Positions 42,306 through 49,658 of a DNA stretch of 64,000 bases are shown here, piece after piece. Every line of letters starts with the position of its first letter. The stretch's first letter is position 1. The stretch spans positions 1 through 64,000 of the forward strand of contig NZ_MAXF01000118.1 in NCBI RefSeq assembly GCF_001704635.1. Reading direction: 5' to 3'. Under the pieces are notes generated by a model. That model searched no databases, was not told the DNA's origin, and worked only from the letters and a program-made list of their open reading frames with translations. This DNA is from Streptomyces sparsogenes (GTDB taxonomy: Bacteria; Actinomycetota; Actinomycetes; Streptomycetales; Streptomycetaceae). Made by a program: the position numbers and the translations under genes.

Positions 42306-42727
42306 CCCCTCCCGCCGACGAGCCCTTCGTCACCGCCGTCAAGCCGCTGGTGGACGCCATAGGCGGCGAGCTGATCGCCCCGGACCGCGCCCAGGGCGAC
42401 GACGTGGTCCTCTCCTGGGAGGGCCGGGCGGTCGTGGCCGTGCGCCTCCCTCACTTGTCCGCCTCGCTCGACCACATCCTCGCCGAGCTCCGCCGCCGCC
42501 ACGGCGTTCCGCTCCGTGACCTGGACCGCAGGACCAAGCAGTCCGTCGTCCGCGTCCTCGAACAGCGCGGCGCGTTCTCGATGCGCCACGGCGTGGAGAC
42601 GGTCGCCACCGCGCTCGGCGTCAGCCGCTTCACGGTCTACAACTACCTCAACCGCGAGAACGCCGAGCGGGCGGCCGGACCCGGCGCGGGTGGCCCGGAG
42701 GAGCGGGGTGGGGCGGGCGGCGCGTAG
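42302..42727 (+). CDS. Small HTH protein with DauR/YheO-type DNA-binding domain
   Basis: This 141-residue protein ends in a DauR-type helix-turn-helix: RRTKQSVVRVLEQRGAFSMR, then GVETVATALGVSRFTVYNYL. Typical DauR/YheO regulators carry a PAS-like sensor of about 120 residues first. Here only ~70 residues precede the HTH (AVKPLVDAIGGELIAPDRAQ, DVVLSWEGRAVVAVRLPHLS), a different and smaller domain. It overlaps the thiamine-binding-like gene. The pair lies about 1 kb before the urate operon with an oppositely oriented SDR gene between, so a purine role is only speculation. Confidence 0.7.
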   Translation: MTPPADEPFVTAVKPLVDAIGGELIAPDRAQGDDVVLSWEGRAVVAVRLPHLSASLDHILAELRRRHGVPLRDLDRRTKQSVVRVLEQRGAFSMRHGVETVATALGVSRFTVYNYLNRENAERAAGPGAGGPEERGGAGGA

Positions 42728-42770
42728 GGGGCAGTCCGCGCGGCCGGGCCTGGGGCGGCACCGGGGGTGT

Positions 42771-43568
42771 TCAGGCCAGGCCGCCGTTGCTGTGCAGCAG
42801 TTGGCCGTTGACCCAGCCGCCCCGTTCGGAGCACAGGAAGGTGACCAGGTTGGCGCAGTCCTGGGGCATTCCGAGGCGGCCCAGCGGGGTGGCGCGGGCG
42901 AGGTCGGTCTTCTGCTGCTCGGTCATCCAGCCGGTGTCCGTCGGCCCGGGGTTGACGGCGTTCGCGGTCACGCCGAGGTGGGCGAGCTCGCGGGCGGCGG
43001 CCAGGGTGATGCGGTCCATGGCCCCCTTGCTGGCTCCGTAGGGGAGGTTGCCCGCCGTGTGGTCGCTGGTCAGGCTGACGATGCGGCCGGTGCCCGGGGT
43101 GCCGCGGAACCTCAGCCCGTATTCCTTGATCAGCAGCCAGGTCGCCCGCGCGTTGACCGCGAAGTGCAGGTCGAAGCTCTCGAGGGAGGTGTTCAGCAGG
43201 CCAGAGTCGACGGATTCGCAGTGGCAGAGCACCAGAGCGGTGACCTGGCCCAGCTCCTTCTCGACCGCGTCGAACAGCTCCGCCGGGACGGACGGGTCGC
43301 TCAGGTCGGCCTCGATCGCCATCGAGCGCGCTCCGAGCCCGCCCAGCCGCTCGCGCAGCTCCCCGGCGGCCTCCGGCTGGTCTCCCCAGGGCATCCTGCG
43401 GTCGTACGGCGCCCAGTGGCTGAAGGCCACGTCCCAGCCGGTCTCCGCCAGGTCCAGGGCGACGGCCGCGGCGATGCCCTCCCGCCGGCCCGCCCCGGTG
43501 ACCAGGGCCAGCGGACGCCCCGCGCCGGCCGTCTCCCGTCCGCTCATCGCGTGCGCCTCATCGCTCAT
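42771..43568 (-). CDS. SDR family oxidoreductase
   Basis: A 265-residue short-chain dehydrogenase/reductase. The cofactor loop reads PLALVTGAGRREGIAAAVAL, followed by ADLSD, an NARAT segment, the catalytic Ser region RIVSLTSDHTAGNLPYGASK with Tyr-x-x-x-Lys, and the NPGPTDTGWM loop. The protein resembles 3-oxoacyl-ACP reductases. The start is uncertain: ATG 43568 has AGGATG upstream, while 43577 and 43547 are also possible. It is divergent from the urate operon and could share its control region. Confidence 0.88.
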   Translation of the reverse strand: MSDEAHAMSGRETAGAGRPLALVTGAGRREGIAAAVALDLAETGWDVAFSHWAPYDRRMPWGDQPEAAGELRERLGGLGARSMAIEADLSDPSVPAELFDAVEKELGQVTALVLCHCESVDSGLLNTSLESFDLHFAVNARATWLLIKEYGLRFRGTPGTGRIVSLTSDHTAGNLPYGASKGAMDRITLAAARELAHLGVTANAVNPGPTDTGWMTEQQKTDLARATPLGRLGMPQDCANLVTFLCSERGGWVNGQLLHSNGGLA

Positions 43569-43669
43569 GGGGCTCATCCTGCCCCGCCGTACGGCCGCCG
43601 GGCACGCTGATTTCCGGCCCGGGGGCCGCCGTCCGGGCGGATGTGGCGGCGCGCCACGGCAGCAACTTT

Positions 43670-43710
43670 TCAACAAACTGTTGACGCTCGTCGGGGGCGG
43701 CTCCTAGCTT
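43670..43710 (+). promoter_or_regulatory. Promoter and overlapping palindrome of the urate operon
   Basis: TTGACG (43681-43686) and TAGCTT (43705-43710) are 18 bases apart, putting the transcript start at about 43717, exactly the GTG of the first gene, so the mRNA is probably leaderless. A perfect palindrome TCAACA-AAC-TGTTGA (43670-43684) overlaps the -35 box and is a likely repressor site. The surrounding CAACTTTTCAACAAAC is strikingly AT-rich for this DNA. Confidence 0.7.
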
Positions 43711-43716
43711 GCCGGT

Positions 43717-44310
43717 GTGACTTCCAGCGCTCCGCCGGGGCTGGCCCGGTTCAACGCAGCGGACGAGCCGGGCGTGGCCGCGCTGCTGCGCGAGGTGTGC
43801 GCCAGCCGGGCGTGGGCGGCGGCGGTGGCCGCCGGGCGGCCGTACGGCAGCGTGGCCGCGCTGCTGGCCGCCGCCGAGGACGCCGTGGCGGGGCTGACCG
43901 ACGCGGACCTCGCCGAGGCGATGGCCGGGCACCCGCCCATCGGGCGGCCGCGCCCCGGCGACGCCGCCTCGGCGCGTGAGCAGAGCGGGGTGGGGGAGGC
44001 CGAGCGCGCGGAGCTGCTGGAGCTGAACCTGGCCTACCAGGAGCGCCACGGGCATGTCTTCCTCATCTGCGCCACCGGGCGCGGTGGGCAGGAGATGCTG
44101 GCGGCGCTCAAAGAGCGGATCGGCAACGACCCGGACACCGAACGCGACATCGTCCGCACCGAGCTGGGCAGGATCAATCGCATCCGGCTGGCCCGGCTCG
44201 TAGGCGATGAGGGTCTCCGGTACGAGGACGGCGGGGACGAGGGCCTTAGGTACGAGGGCGTCAGGGACGAGGGCGTCGGGGACGAGCGGGAAGAAGGAGG
44301 GCAGGGGTGA
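43717..44310 (+). CDS. uraD: 2-oxo-4-hydroxy-4-carboxy-5-ureidoimidazoline (OHCU) decarboxylase
   Basis: This enzyme converts OHCU to S-allantoin, the last step from urate. The 197-residue protein has LARFNAADEPGVAALLREVC, the catalytic His segment EAMAGHPPIGRPRPGDAASA and ELNLAYQERHGHVFLICATG with the conserved Glu, followed by ALKERIGNDPDTERDIVRTE. The true domain ends near residue 165. The last ~30 residues are two and a half copies of a DEGLRYE-type repeat encoded by 30-bp tandem repeats. The GTG appears leaderless. It overlaps uraH as GTGA. Confidence 0.93.
   Translation: MTSSAPPGLARFNAADEPGVAALLREVCASRAWAAAVAAGRPYGSVAALLAAAEDAVAGLTDADLAEAMAGHPPIGRPRPGDAASAREQSGVGEAERAELLELNLAYQERHGHVFLICATGRGGQEMLAALKERIGNDPDTERDIVRTELGRINRIRLARLVGDEGLRYEDGGDEGLRYEGVRDEGVGDEREEGGQG
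44206..44280 (+). repeat. 30-bp tandem repeats forming the OHCU decarboxylase tail
   Basis: Two 30-bp units at 44206-44235 and 44236-44265, then a half unit to 44280, begin GATGAGGGTC or GACGAGGGC and encode DEGLRYE repeats. The unit length is a multiple of three, so the reading frame into the GTGA overlap with uraH is preserved. Confidence 0.8.
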
Positions 44311-44693
44311 TGGCCACGGCATCCGGCGCGCGCACCTCCGTGTCCACGCACATCCTGGACACCACCCTCGGCCGCCCGGCCGCCGGCGTGGCCGTCGAGC
44401 TGTCCGTCCGCCCCGCGGGCGACGCGCCCTGGGCGGCCCACGCCGTCTCCAGGACCGACGCCGACGGCCGCTGCAAGGACCTGCCCGCCCTCCCCGGGTC
44501 CACCGCCCACGCGCGGCTGCGGTTCGAGGTCGAGCCATACCTGGACCGCGCCGGACACGCGTCGGCCGAGGGGCGGCCCGCCGGAGCCTTCTTCCCGGAG
44601 GTGGCGGTGGTCTTCGCCGTCGAGCCCGGGCAGCACTACCACGTGCCCCTGCTGCTCAACCCGTTCGGCTACTCCGTATACCGAGGGAGCTAG
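44307..44693 (+). CDS. uraH: Hydroxyisourate hydrolase (transthyretin-like)
   Basis: Hydrolyses 5-hydroxyisourate to OHCU in urate breakdown. The 128-residue protein shows VSTHILDTTLGRPAAGVAVE with the first catalytic His, RTDADGRCKDLP with the Arg, and the closing YHVPLLLNPFGYSVYRGS, the family hallmark YRGS end with its conserved His. The GTG at 44307 has GGAGGG upstream and overlaps the previous stop. It sits between the decarboxylase and urate oxidase genes, the usual operon order. Confidence 0.95.
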   Translation: MMATASGARTSVSTHILDTTLGRPAAGVAVELSVRPAGDAPWAAHAVSRTDADGRCKDLPALPGSTAHARLRFEVEPYLDRAGHASAEGRPAGAFFPEVAVVFAVEPGQHYHVPLLLNPFGYSVYRGS

Positions 44694-44698
44694 CACCG

Positions 44699-45580
44699 AT
44701 GCCCACGCTCGGCCAGAACCAGTACGGCAAGGCGGAAACCCGCGTCGTCAGGATCGTGCGGGACGGACCCGTCCACCACATCAAGGACCTCAGCGTGTCG
44801 GTGGCGCTCTCCGGCGACATGGACGAGGTCCACCTCTCCGGCAGCAACGCCAACGTCCTGCCGACCGACACCACCAAGAACACCGTGTTCGCCTTCGCCA
44901 AGCGGCACGGCATCGCCTCGCCCGAGCAGTTCGCCATCCGGCTCGCCCGCCACTTCGTCACCGGCCGGGCCGCCATCCACACCGCCCGGATCCGGATCGA
45001 GGAGTACGGCTGGGACCGGATCGAGACCCCCGGGACGGCCCGGCACTCCTTCGTGCGCCGGGGCCAGGAGACCCGCACCACCCAGGTGGTCCACGACGGC
45101 GAGCGGTGGGAGGTGGTCTCCGGGCTGACCGACCTGACCGTCCTGAACTCCACCGACTCGGAGTTCCGGGGGTTCGTCAGGGACGAGTACACCACCCTCC
45201 CGGAGGCGCGCGACCGCATCCTCGCCACCGACGTACACGCGCGGTGGCGCTACGGCTGGAGCGACGAGCGCGAGCCGGCGCCGGACTGGGACCGGGCATA
45301 CGCCGGGGCCAGACGCGACCTGCTGGCCGCCTTCGCCGAGACGTACTCGCTCTCGCTCCAGCAGACGCTGTACCGGATGGGCGAGCGCGTGATCGAGAAC
45401 GCTCCCGTCATCGACGAGATACGGCTCTCGCTGCCCAACAAGCACCACTTCCTGGTCGATCTGGAGCCCTTCGGGCTCGAGAACGACAATGAGGTGTACT
45501 TCGCCGCCGACCGGCCATACGGCCTCATCGAGGCCACGGTCCTGCGGGACGGCGTCCCGCCCCGGATCGCCACCGACTGA
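44699..45580 (+). CDS. pucL: Urate oxidase (factor-independent uricase)
   Basis: Cofactor-free urate oxidase converts urate and O2 to 5-hydroxyisourate and H2O2. This 293-residue protein shows GQNQYGKAETRVVRIVRDGP, the Thr-Lys catalytic region NVLPTDTTKNTVFAFAKRHG, HSFVRRGQETRTTQVVHDGE and LSLPNKHHFLVDLEPFGLEN. Two T-fold halves make up the subunit of a tetramer. ATG 44699 lies six bases after the uraH stop, with GAGGGAG upstream. Confidence 0.95.
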   Translation: MPTLGQNQYGKAETRVVRIVRDGPVHHIKDLSVSVALSGDMDEVHLSGSNANVLPTDTTKNTVFAFAKRHGIASPEQFAIRLARHFVTGRAAIHTARIRIEEYGWDRIETPGTARHSFVRRGQETRTTQVVHDGERWEVVSGLTDLTVLNSTDSEFRGFVRDEYTTLPEARDRILATDVHARWRYGWSDEREPAPDWDRAYAGARRDLLAAFAETYSLSLQQTLYRMGERVIENAPVIDEIRLSLPNKHHFLVDLEPFGLENDNEVYFAADRPYGLIEATVLRDGVPPRIATD

Positions 45581-45594
45581 AGGGCGCTCCCCAC

Positions 45595-46965
45595 GTGAAC
45601 CGCATCGTCATCGAGAACTGCGCCGTCGCGACCGTGGACGCCCACGGCACCGAGCACGCCGACGGCCATGTCGTCGTCGCGGGCAACCGCCTGGAGTCGG
45701 TGGGCGCCGGCCCCGCGCCCGCCGGTCTCGACGGGGTGGTCCGCCGGATCGACGGCACAGGACACCTGGCGACCCCCGGCCTGGTCAACACCCACCACCA
45801 CTTCTACCAGTGGCTCACCCGAGGCCTCGCCCAGGACCTGGGCCTCTTCGACTGGCTGGTCGCGCTCTACCCGACCTGGGCGCGGATCGACGAGCCGATG
45901 GTGTACGAGGCGGCGCGCGCGTCGCTGGCCATGATGGTCCGCGGCGGCGTCACCTGCGCCATGGACCACCACTACGTCTTCCCGCGTGGCGCGGGCGATC
46001 TGCTGGGCGCCGAGATCCGCGCGGCCCGCGAGCTGGGCGTGCGGTTCACGGCCGCGCGCGGCTCCATGGACCTCGGCGAATCGAGCGGCGGGCTGCCGCC
46101 CGACTTCGCCGTCGAGACCATAGAGGAGGCGCTGCGCGCCACCGAGGAAGCGGTCGACACCCACCACGACCCGTCCTTCGACTCCATGCTGCGGATCGCG
46201 GTCGCGCCCTGCTCGCCCTTCTCCGTGTCCACCGAACTGCTCCGCGAGGCCGCGCTCCTGGCCCGCCGCAAGGGCGTACGGCTGCACACCCACGGCTCGG
46301 AGACGGTGGAGGAGGAGAAGTTCTGCCACGAGAAGTTCGGGATGGGCCCGACCGACTACTTCGAGTCGACGGGCTGGCTGGGCGAGGACGTGTGGATGGC
46401 GCACTGCGTCCACATGACCGACGACGACATCGCCGCCTTCGCCCGCACCGGCACCGGCGTGGCGCACTGCCCCTCCTCCAACGCCCGCCTGGCCGCGGGC
46501 CTCGCGCGCGTCCCCGACCTGCTGGCCGCCGGGGTGCCGGTGGGCCTGGGCGTGGACGGCACCGCGTCCAACGAGTCCGGCGAGCTGCACACCGAACTGC
46601 GCAACGCCCTGCTGGTGGGTCGGCTCGGCCCGCACCGGGAGGCGGCGCTGAATGTCCGTCAGGCGCTGCGCCTGGGCACCTACGGCGGGGCTCGGGTGCT
46701 CGGCCGCCAGGACGAGATCGGCTCCCTGGAGCCGGGCAAGCTGGCCGACCTGGTGCTGTGGAAGCTGGACGGGCTCGGCCACTCCACGATCGCCGACCCG
46801 GTCGCGGCGCTGGTCCTCGGCCCGCCGGCGCCGGTGACCCTGTCCCTGGTGAACGGCCGCCCGGTGGTGGAAGGGGGCCGGCTGGTCACCGCCGACGAGG
46901 ACGACATCGCCCGGCGCGCCCGCGACGAGGCCCGCCGCCTCGCCCGTATCGCCGCCGACACCTGA
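45595..46965 (+). CDS. 8-oxoguanine deaminase (amidohydrolase)
   Basis: A 456-residue metal-dependent amidohydrolase closest to 8-oxoguanine deaminases, which convert 8-oxoguanine to urate. The metal motif is TPGLVNTHHHFYQWLTRGLA. VRLHTHGSETVEEEKFCHEK holds a further ligand, VWMAHCVHMTDDDIAAFART the next His and GVPVGLGVDGTASNESGELH the catalytic Asp. Being last in a urate operon fits, because its product feeds straight into urate oxidase. Guanine deaminase or another aminohydrolase is the alternative. The 3' end with its stop is duplicated just downstream. Confidence 0.85.
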   Translation: MNRIVIENCAVATVDAHGTEHADGHVVVAGNRLESVGAGPAPAGLDGVVRRIDGTGHLATPGLVNTHHHFYQWLTRGLAQDLGLFDWLVALYPTWARIDEPMVYEAARASLAMMVRGGVTCAMDHHYVFPRGAGDLLGAEIRAARELGVRFTAARGSMDLGESSGGLPPDFAVETIEEALRATEEAVDTHHDPSFDSMLRIAVAPCSPFSVSTELLREAALLARRKGVRLHTHGSETVEEEKFCHEKFGMGPTDYFESTGWLGEDVWMAHCVHMTDDDIAAFARTGTGVAHCPSSNARLAAGLARVPDLLAAGVPVGLGVDGTASNESGELHTELRNALLVGRLGPHREAALNVRQALRLGTYGGARVLGRQDEIGSLEPGKLADLVLWKLDGLGHSTIADPVAALVLGPPAPVTLSLVNGRPVVEGGRLVTADEDDIARRARDEARRLARIAADT

Positions 46966-47000
46966 AACGGGGGGAGCCCCGACGCCTGAAACGGGGGGAG
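46955..47000. repeat. 24-bp tandem duplication of the 8-oxoguanine deaminase gene end
   Basis: CCGACACCTGAAACGGGGGG (from 46955) is repeated from 46979 with one mismatch and followed by AG in both copies. The first copy contains the gene's TGA stop (46963-46965). The second is an untranslated echo with the same codon context. Confidence 0.85.
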
Positions 47001-47064
47001 AGACGGAGCCGAGCGGTGGCCGGGAGGGACGGCTCCCGGCCGGGGGTCCGTGGCCGTCGCGCGC

Positions 47065-48267
47065 TCAGCGCAGGGCGCTCTTGGCCCGCCACTCCTCCCA
47101 GCCGACGTTCCAGTCGCCGAAGCCGTTGTTCAGCGCCACCCGCCCCTTGGTCTCCGCGCCCTTGACCTCGAACGGGTCGCCGACCCGGGCGCGCTCGTAC
47201 AGCCATGCCGCGTCGGCGTCGCTCATGCCGATGCAGCCGTGGCTCCTGTTGGCCTTGCCGAAGTAGGCCGCGTTCCAGGGTGCGGCGTGCGCGTACGTCC
47301 CCGACCAGGTCAGCCGCATCGAGTAGTCGACCATCTCGTCGTAGGCGTTGCCGAGGCCGACGGTCTCGGAGTTCATCCGGATGGTGCCCTCCTTGGCCAT
47401 CAGCACCTCCGTGCCCCGCCAGGAGCCGGTGTCGGGGCCGGGGGTGCCGCCGGAGACCGGGAAGGTGCGCACCGCCTTGCCGTCGCGCTCCAGGGTGAGC
47501 CGCTTGCTGTCGAGGTCGACCTTGACCACCTGCCGGGCGCCGATGGTGAAGCCGAGCTTGTAGTCGCGGACGAACCAGCCGCCGCCCTCGCCCGAGTCGG
47601 TGCCGTTCAGCCGGGCGTCCAGGGTGACTTCGGTGCCGGGGCGCCAGTACTCCTTGGGCCGCCAGTCCACCCGGTCCTTGCCGGACCGGTCCTTCATCCA
47701 GCCCCACGAGCCCTCGGTGTTGTTCGAGGTGGTGACCTCGAGCTGCTTCTCGACGGCCGCCTTGTCCCGCACCGGGCGGTCGAAGACCAGGGAGATCGGC
47801 TGTGCCACGCCGACCGTGGTGGCGTCGCCCGGCCGCCAGTCCACCTTGTTGACCAGGTCCGCGGCGGGGGTGGTGAAGGAGGACCGGGCGCTGCCCGCCG
47901 TGCCGCCCTCGGCGCGGGTGGTCGCCTTGACGGTGTAGGTGGTGCCGGGCGCGGCGTTGCGGTCCGAGGTCCAGATCCGGCCGTGCCGCGACATCGTGCC
48001 GGTGAGCCTGCCGCCCCGGCCGTCGGTGACGGTCACCGAGTCGAGGGTGCCGCCGCTCGCGGCGACCTTGACCGGCTCGCCGGCCCGCCGGGGTGTGACG
48101 GTGACCGTCACCGCCTTGCCGTCCCGGCCTCCGCCGCCGACCTTCGCGTCCGCCTTCGCCGGGGCCGAGCCGCCGGAGGAACAGCCGGTCAGCGCGGCGG
48201 CCAGCAGGGCGGCGGCCGTGGCGGTGGCGGCGGCCGTGGCGGTGGCGCCCACACGTATCTGGCGCAA
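47065..48267 (-). CDS. Lipoprotein L,D-transpeptidase with Ig-like domains
   Basis: L,D-transpeptidases make 3-3 cross-links in peptidoglycan. This 400-residue protein starts at TTG 48267, which has GGAGGT about six bases upstream. A lipoprotein signal ends ALLAAALTGCSSG, with the lipidated Cys in the lipobox. Two Ig-like domains follow (VTVTVTPRRAGEPVKVAASG; VDWRPGDATTVGVAQPISLV), then the YkuD catalytic domain with SHGCIGMSDADAAWLYERAR, where Cys is the nucleophile. It acts outside the membrane and is divergent from the FemX-MurJ operon, forming a cell-wall locus. Confidence 0.92.
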   Translation of the reverse strand: MRQIRVGATATAAATATAAALLAAALTGCSSGGSAPAKADAKVGGGGRDGKAVTVTVTPRRAGEPVKVAASGGTLDSVTVTDGRGGRLTGTMSRHGRIWTSDRNAAPGTTYTVKATTRAEGGTAGSARSSFTTPAADLVNKVDWRPGDATTVGVAQPISLVFDRPVRDKAAVEKQLEVTTSNNTEGSWGWMKDRSGKDRVDWRPKEYWRPGTEVTLDARLNGTDSGEGGGWFVRDYKLGFTIGARQVVKVDLDSKRLTLERDGKAVRTFPVSGGTPGPDTGSWRGTEVLMAKEGTIRMNSETVGLGNAYDEMVDYSMRLTWSGTYAHAAPWNAAYFGKANRSHGCIGMSDADAAWLYERARVGDPFEVKGAETKGRVALNNGFGDWNVGWEEWRAKSALR

Positions 48268-48470
48268 CGGAAACCTCCGTGGAGTGAAGGGAGATGACGG
48301 GACGCTCGGGACTCTAAGCCGCGAAAGGCGCCGGAAACGGCCGTGGCGGGCATGTGACGGCAGCTGCAGAGAAACGGTCATCGTCCGGTCACATTGGCCG
48401 CGCGGCGCGGTCATTGGCGGCTGTGAACCTTCCTCGCGTTCCCATCGAAAACGGCACCCGAGGAGGTGCA

Positions 48471-49658
48471 GTGTCAGCGCTGCTCGTGACGGCCGGCTGC
48501 CGTCGGCAGGACGTCCGGCTGGGCCCCATCGACCCCGAGGCGTACCGCGCCTTTCTGGCTTCCCGCACCGGCTCCGCCCTGGGCCCCGGCTTTCTGCAGT
48601 GCCCGTCCTGGGCCGAGGTGAAGCAGGGCTGGCAGGCCCGGCTGCTCGGCTGGGGCCCGGAGAGCGGCCCCGGCGCGGGGGAGCTCAGCGGGGTGGCGCT
48701 GGTGCTGCTGCGCCAGTTCCCTGGCACCCGGAAGTACTTCGCCTATCTGCCCGAGGGGCCCGTCGCCGACTGGACCGACCCGGACATCGACGGCTGGCTC
48801 GCCCCGCTGCTGCGCCATCTGCGCTCCTGCGGCGCGTTCGCCGTGCGCATCGGGCCCACGCCCGCCTACCGCAGCTGGAACGCCGCCGCGCTCAAGGCGC
48901 ACACCGGCCCCGGCCGCCGCCTGTCCGACGTGCTCGCCTGCGAGGTCGATCCGCTGGGCACCGCGGTGGCCGAGCGGCTGCGGGCCCGCGGCTGGCGGCG
49001 CTGCGGCGACGAGGGGGAGGCGGCCGGGGACGCGCAGCCCCGCTATGTCTTCCGGGTGCCGCTGGCCGGGCGCGGCCCCGAGGACCTGTGGAGCGGGCTG
49101 AACCAGGAGTGGCGGCGCAACATCCGCCGGGCCCACAAGTCGGGCGTGCGGGTGGAGCTGGGCGGGCCCGCCGAACTCCCGGAGTTCTACCGGCTGCTGC
49201 GGATCACCGAGGAGCGCGACGGCTTCCGCCTCGGCCGCTCCCTGGCGTACTACGAGCGCCAGTACGCGGCCCTCAACGCCGAGCAGCCGGGCCGGATGAG
49301 GCTCTACCTCGCCCGGCACCGGGGCGAGATCCTCGCCGCCCACACCATGATCACGGTGGGCCGGCGGGTCTGGTACCAGACCGGCGCCTCGGCCGACCAC
49401 CGCCGCGAGGTCCGCCCCTCCAACGCCCTGCAGTGGCAGATGATGCTGGACGCCCACGCCCAGGGCGCGGAGGTGTACGACATGCGCGGGGTACCCTCCA
49501 CACTCGACCCCGACGACCGCCCGTTCGGGCTGCTGCGCTGGAAGCTCGGCACCGGAGGGCAGGCCGTCGAGACGCTGGGGGAGTGGGAGACACCATTGAG
49601 CGGCACCGCCAACCACGCGCTCCACCGCGCCTTCCAGCTGTACCTGGCCCGCCGATGA
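48471..49658 (+). CDS. FemABX-like peptidyltransferase (lipid II interpeptide bridge)
   Basis: A 395-residue protein of the FemX type. Such proteins add the first amino acid (Gly in Streptomyces) to the lipid II stem peptide from aminoacyl-tRNA. It has two GNAT folds. The first includes GFLQCPSWAEVKQGWQARLL and KYFAYLPEGPVADWTDPDID; the second includes WSGLNQEWRRNIRRAHKSGV, VWYQTGASADHRREVRPSNA and YDMRGVPSTLDPDDRPFGLL. The GTG at 48471 follows AGGAGG. Its stop overlaps the murJ start (ATGA), tying precursor modification to its flipping. Confidence 0.9.
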   Translation: MSALLVTAGCRRQDVRLGPIDPEAYRAFLASRTGSALGPGFLQCPSWAEVKQGWQARLLGWGPESGPGAGELSGVALVLLRQFPGTRKYFAYLPEGPVADWTDPDIDGWLAPLLRHLRSCGAFAVRIGPTPAYRSWNAAALKAHTGPGRRLSDVLACEVDPLGTAVAERLRARGWRRCGDEGEAAGDAQPRYVFRVPLAGRGPEDLWSGLNQEWRRNIRRAHKSGVRVELGGPAELPEFYRLLRITEERDGFRLGRSLAYYERQYAALNAEQPGRMRLYLARHRGEILAAHTMITVGRRVWYQTGASADHRREVRPSNALQWQMMLDAHAQGAEVYDMRGVPSTLDPDDRPFGLLRWKLGTGGQAVETLGEWETPLSGTANHALHRAFQLYLARR

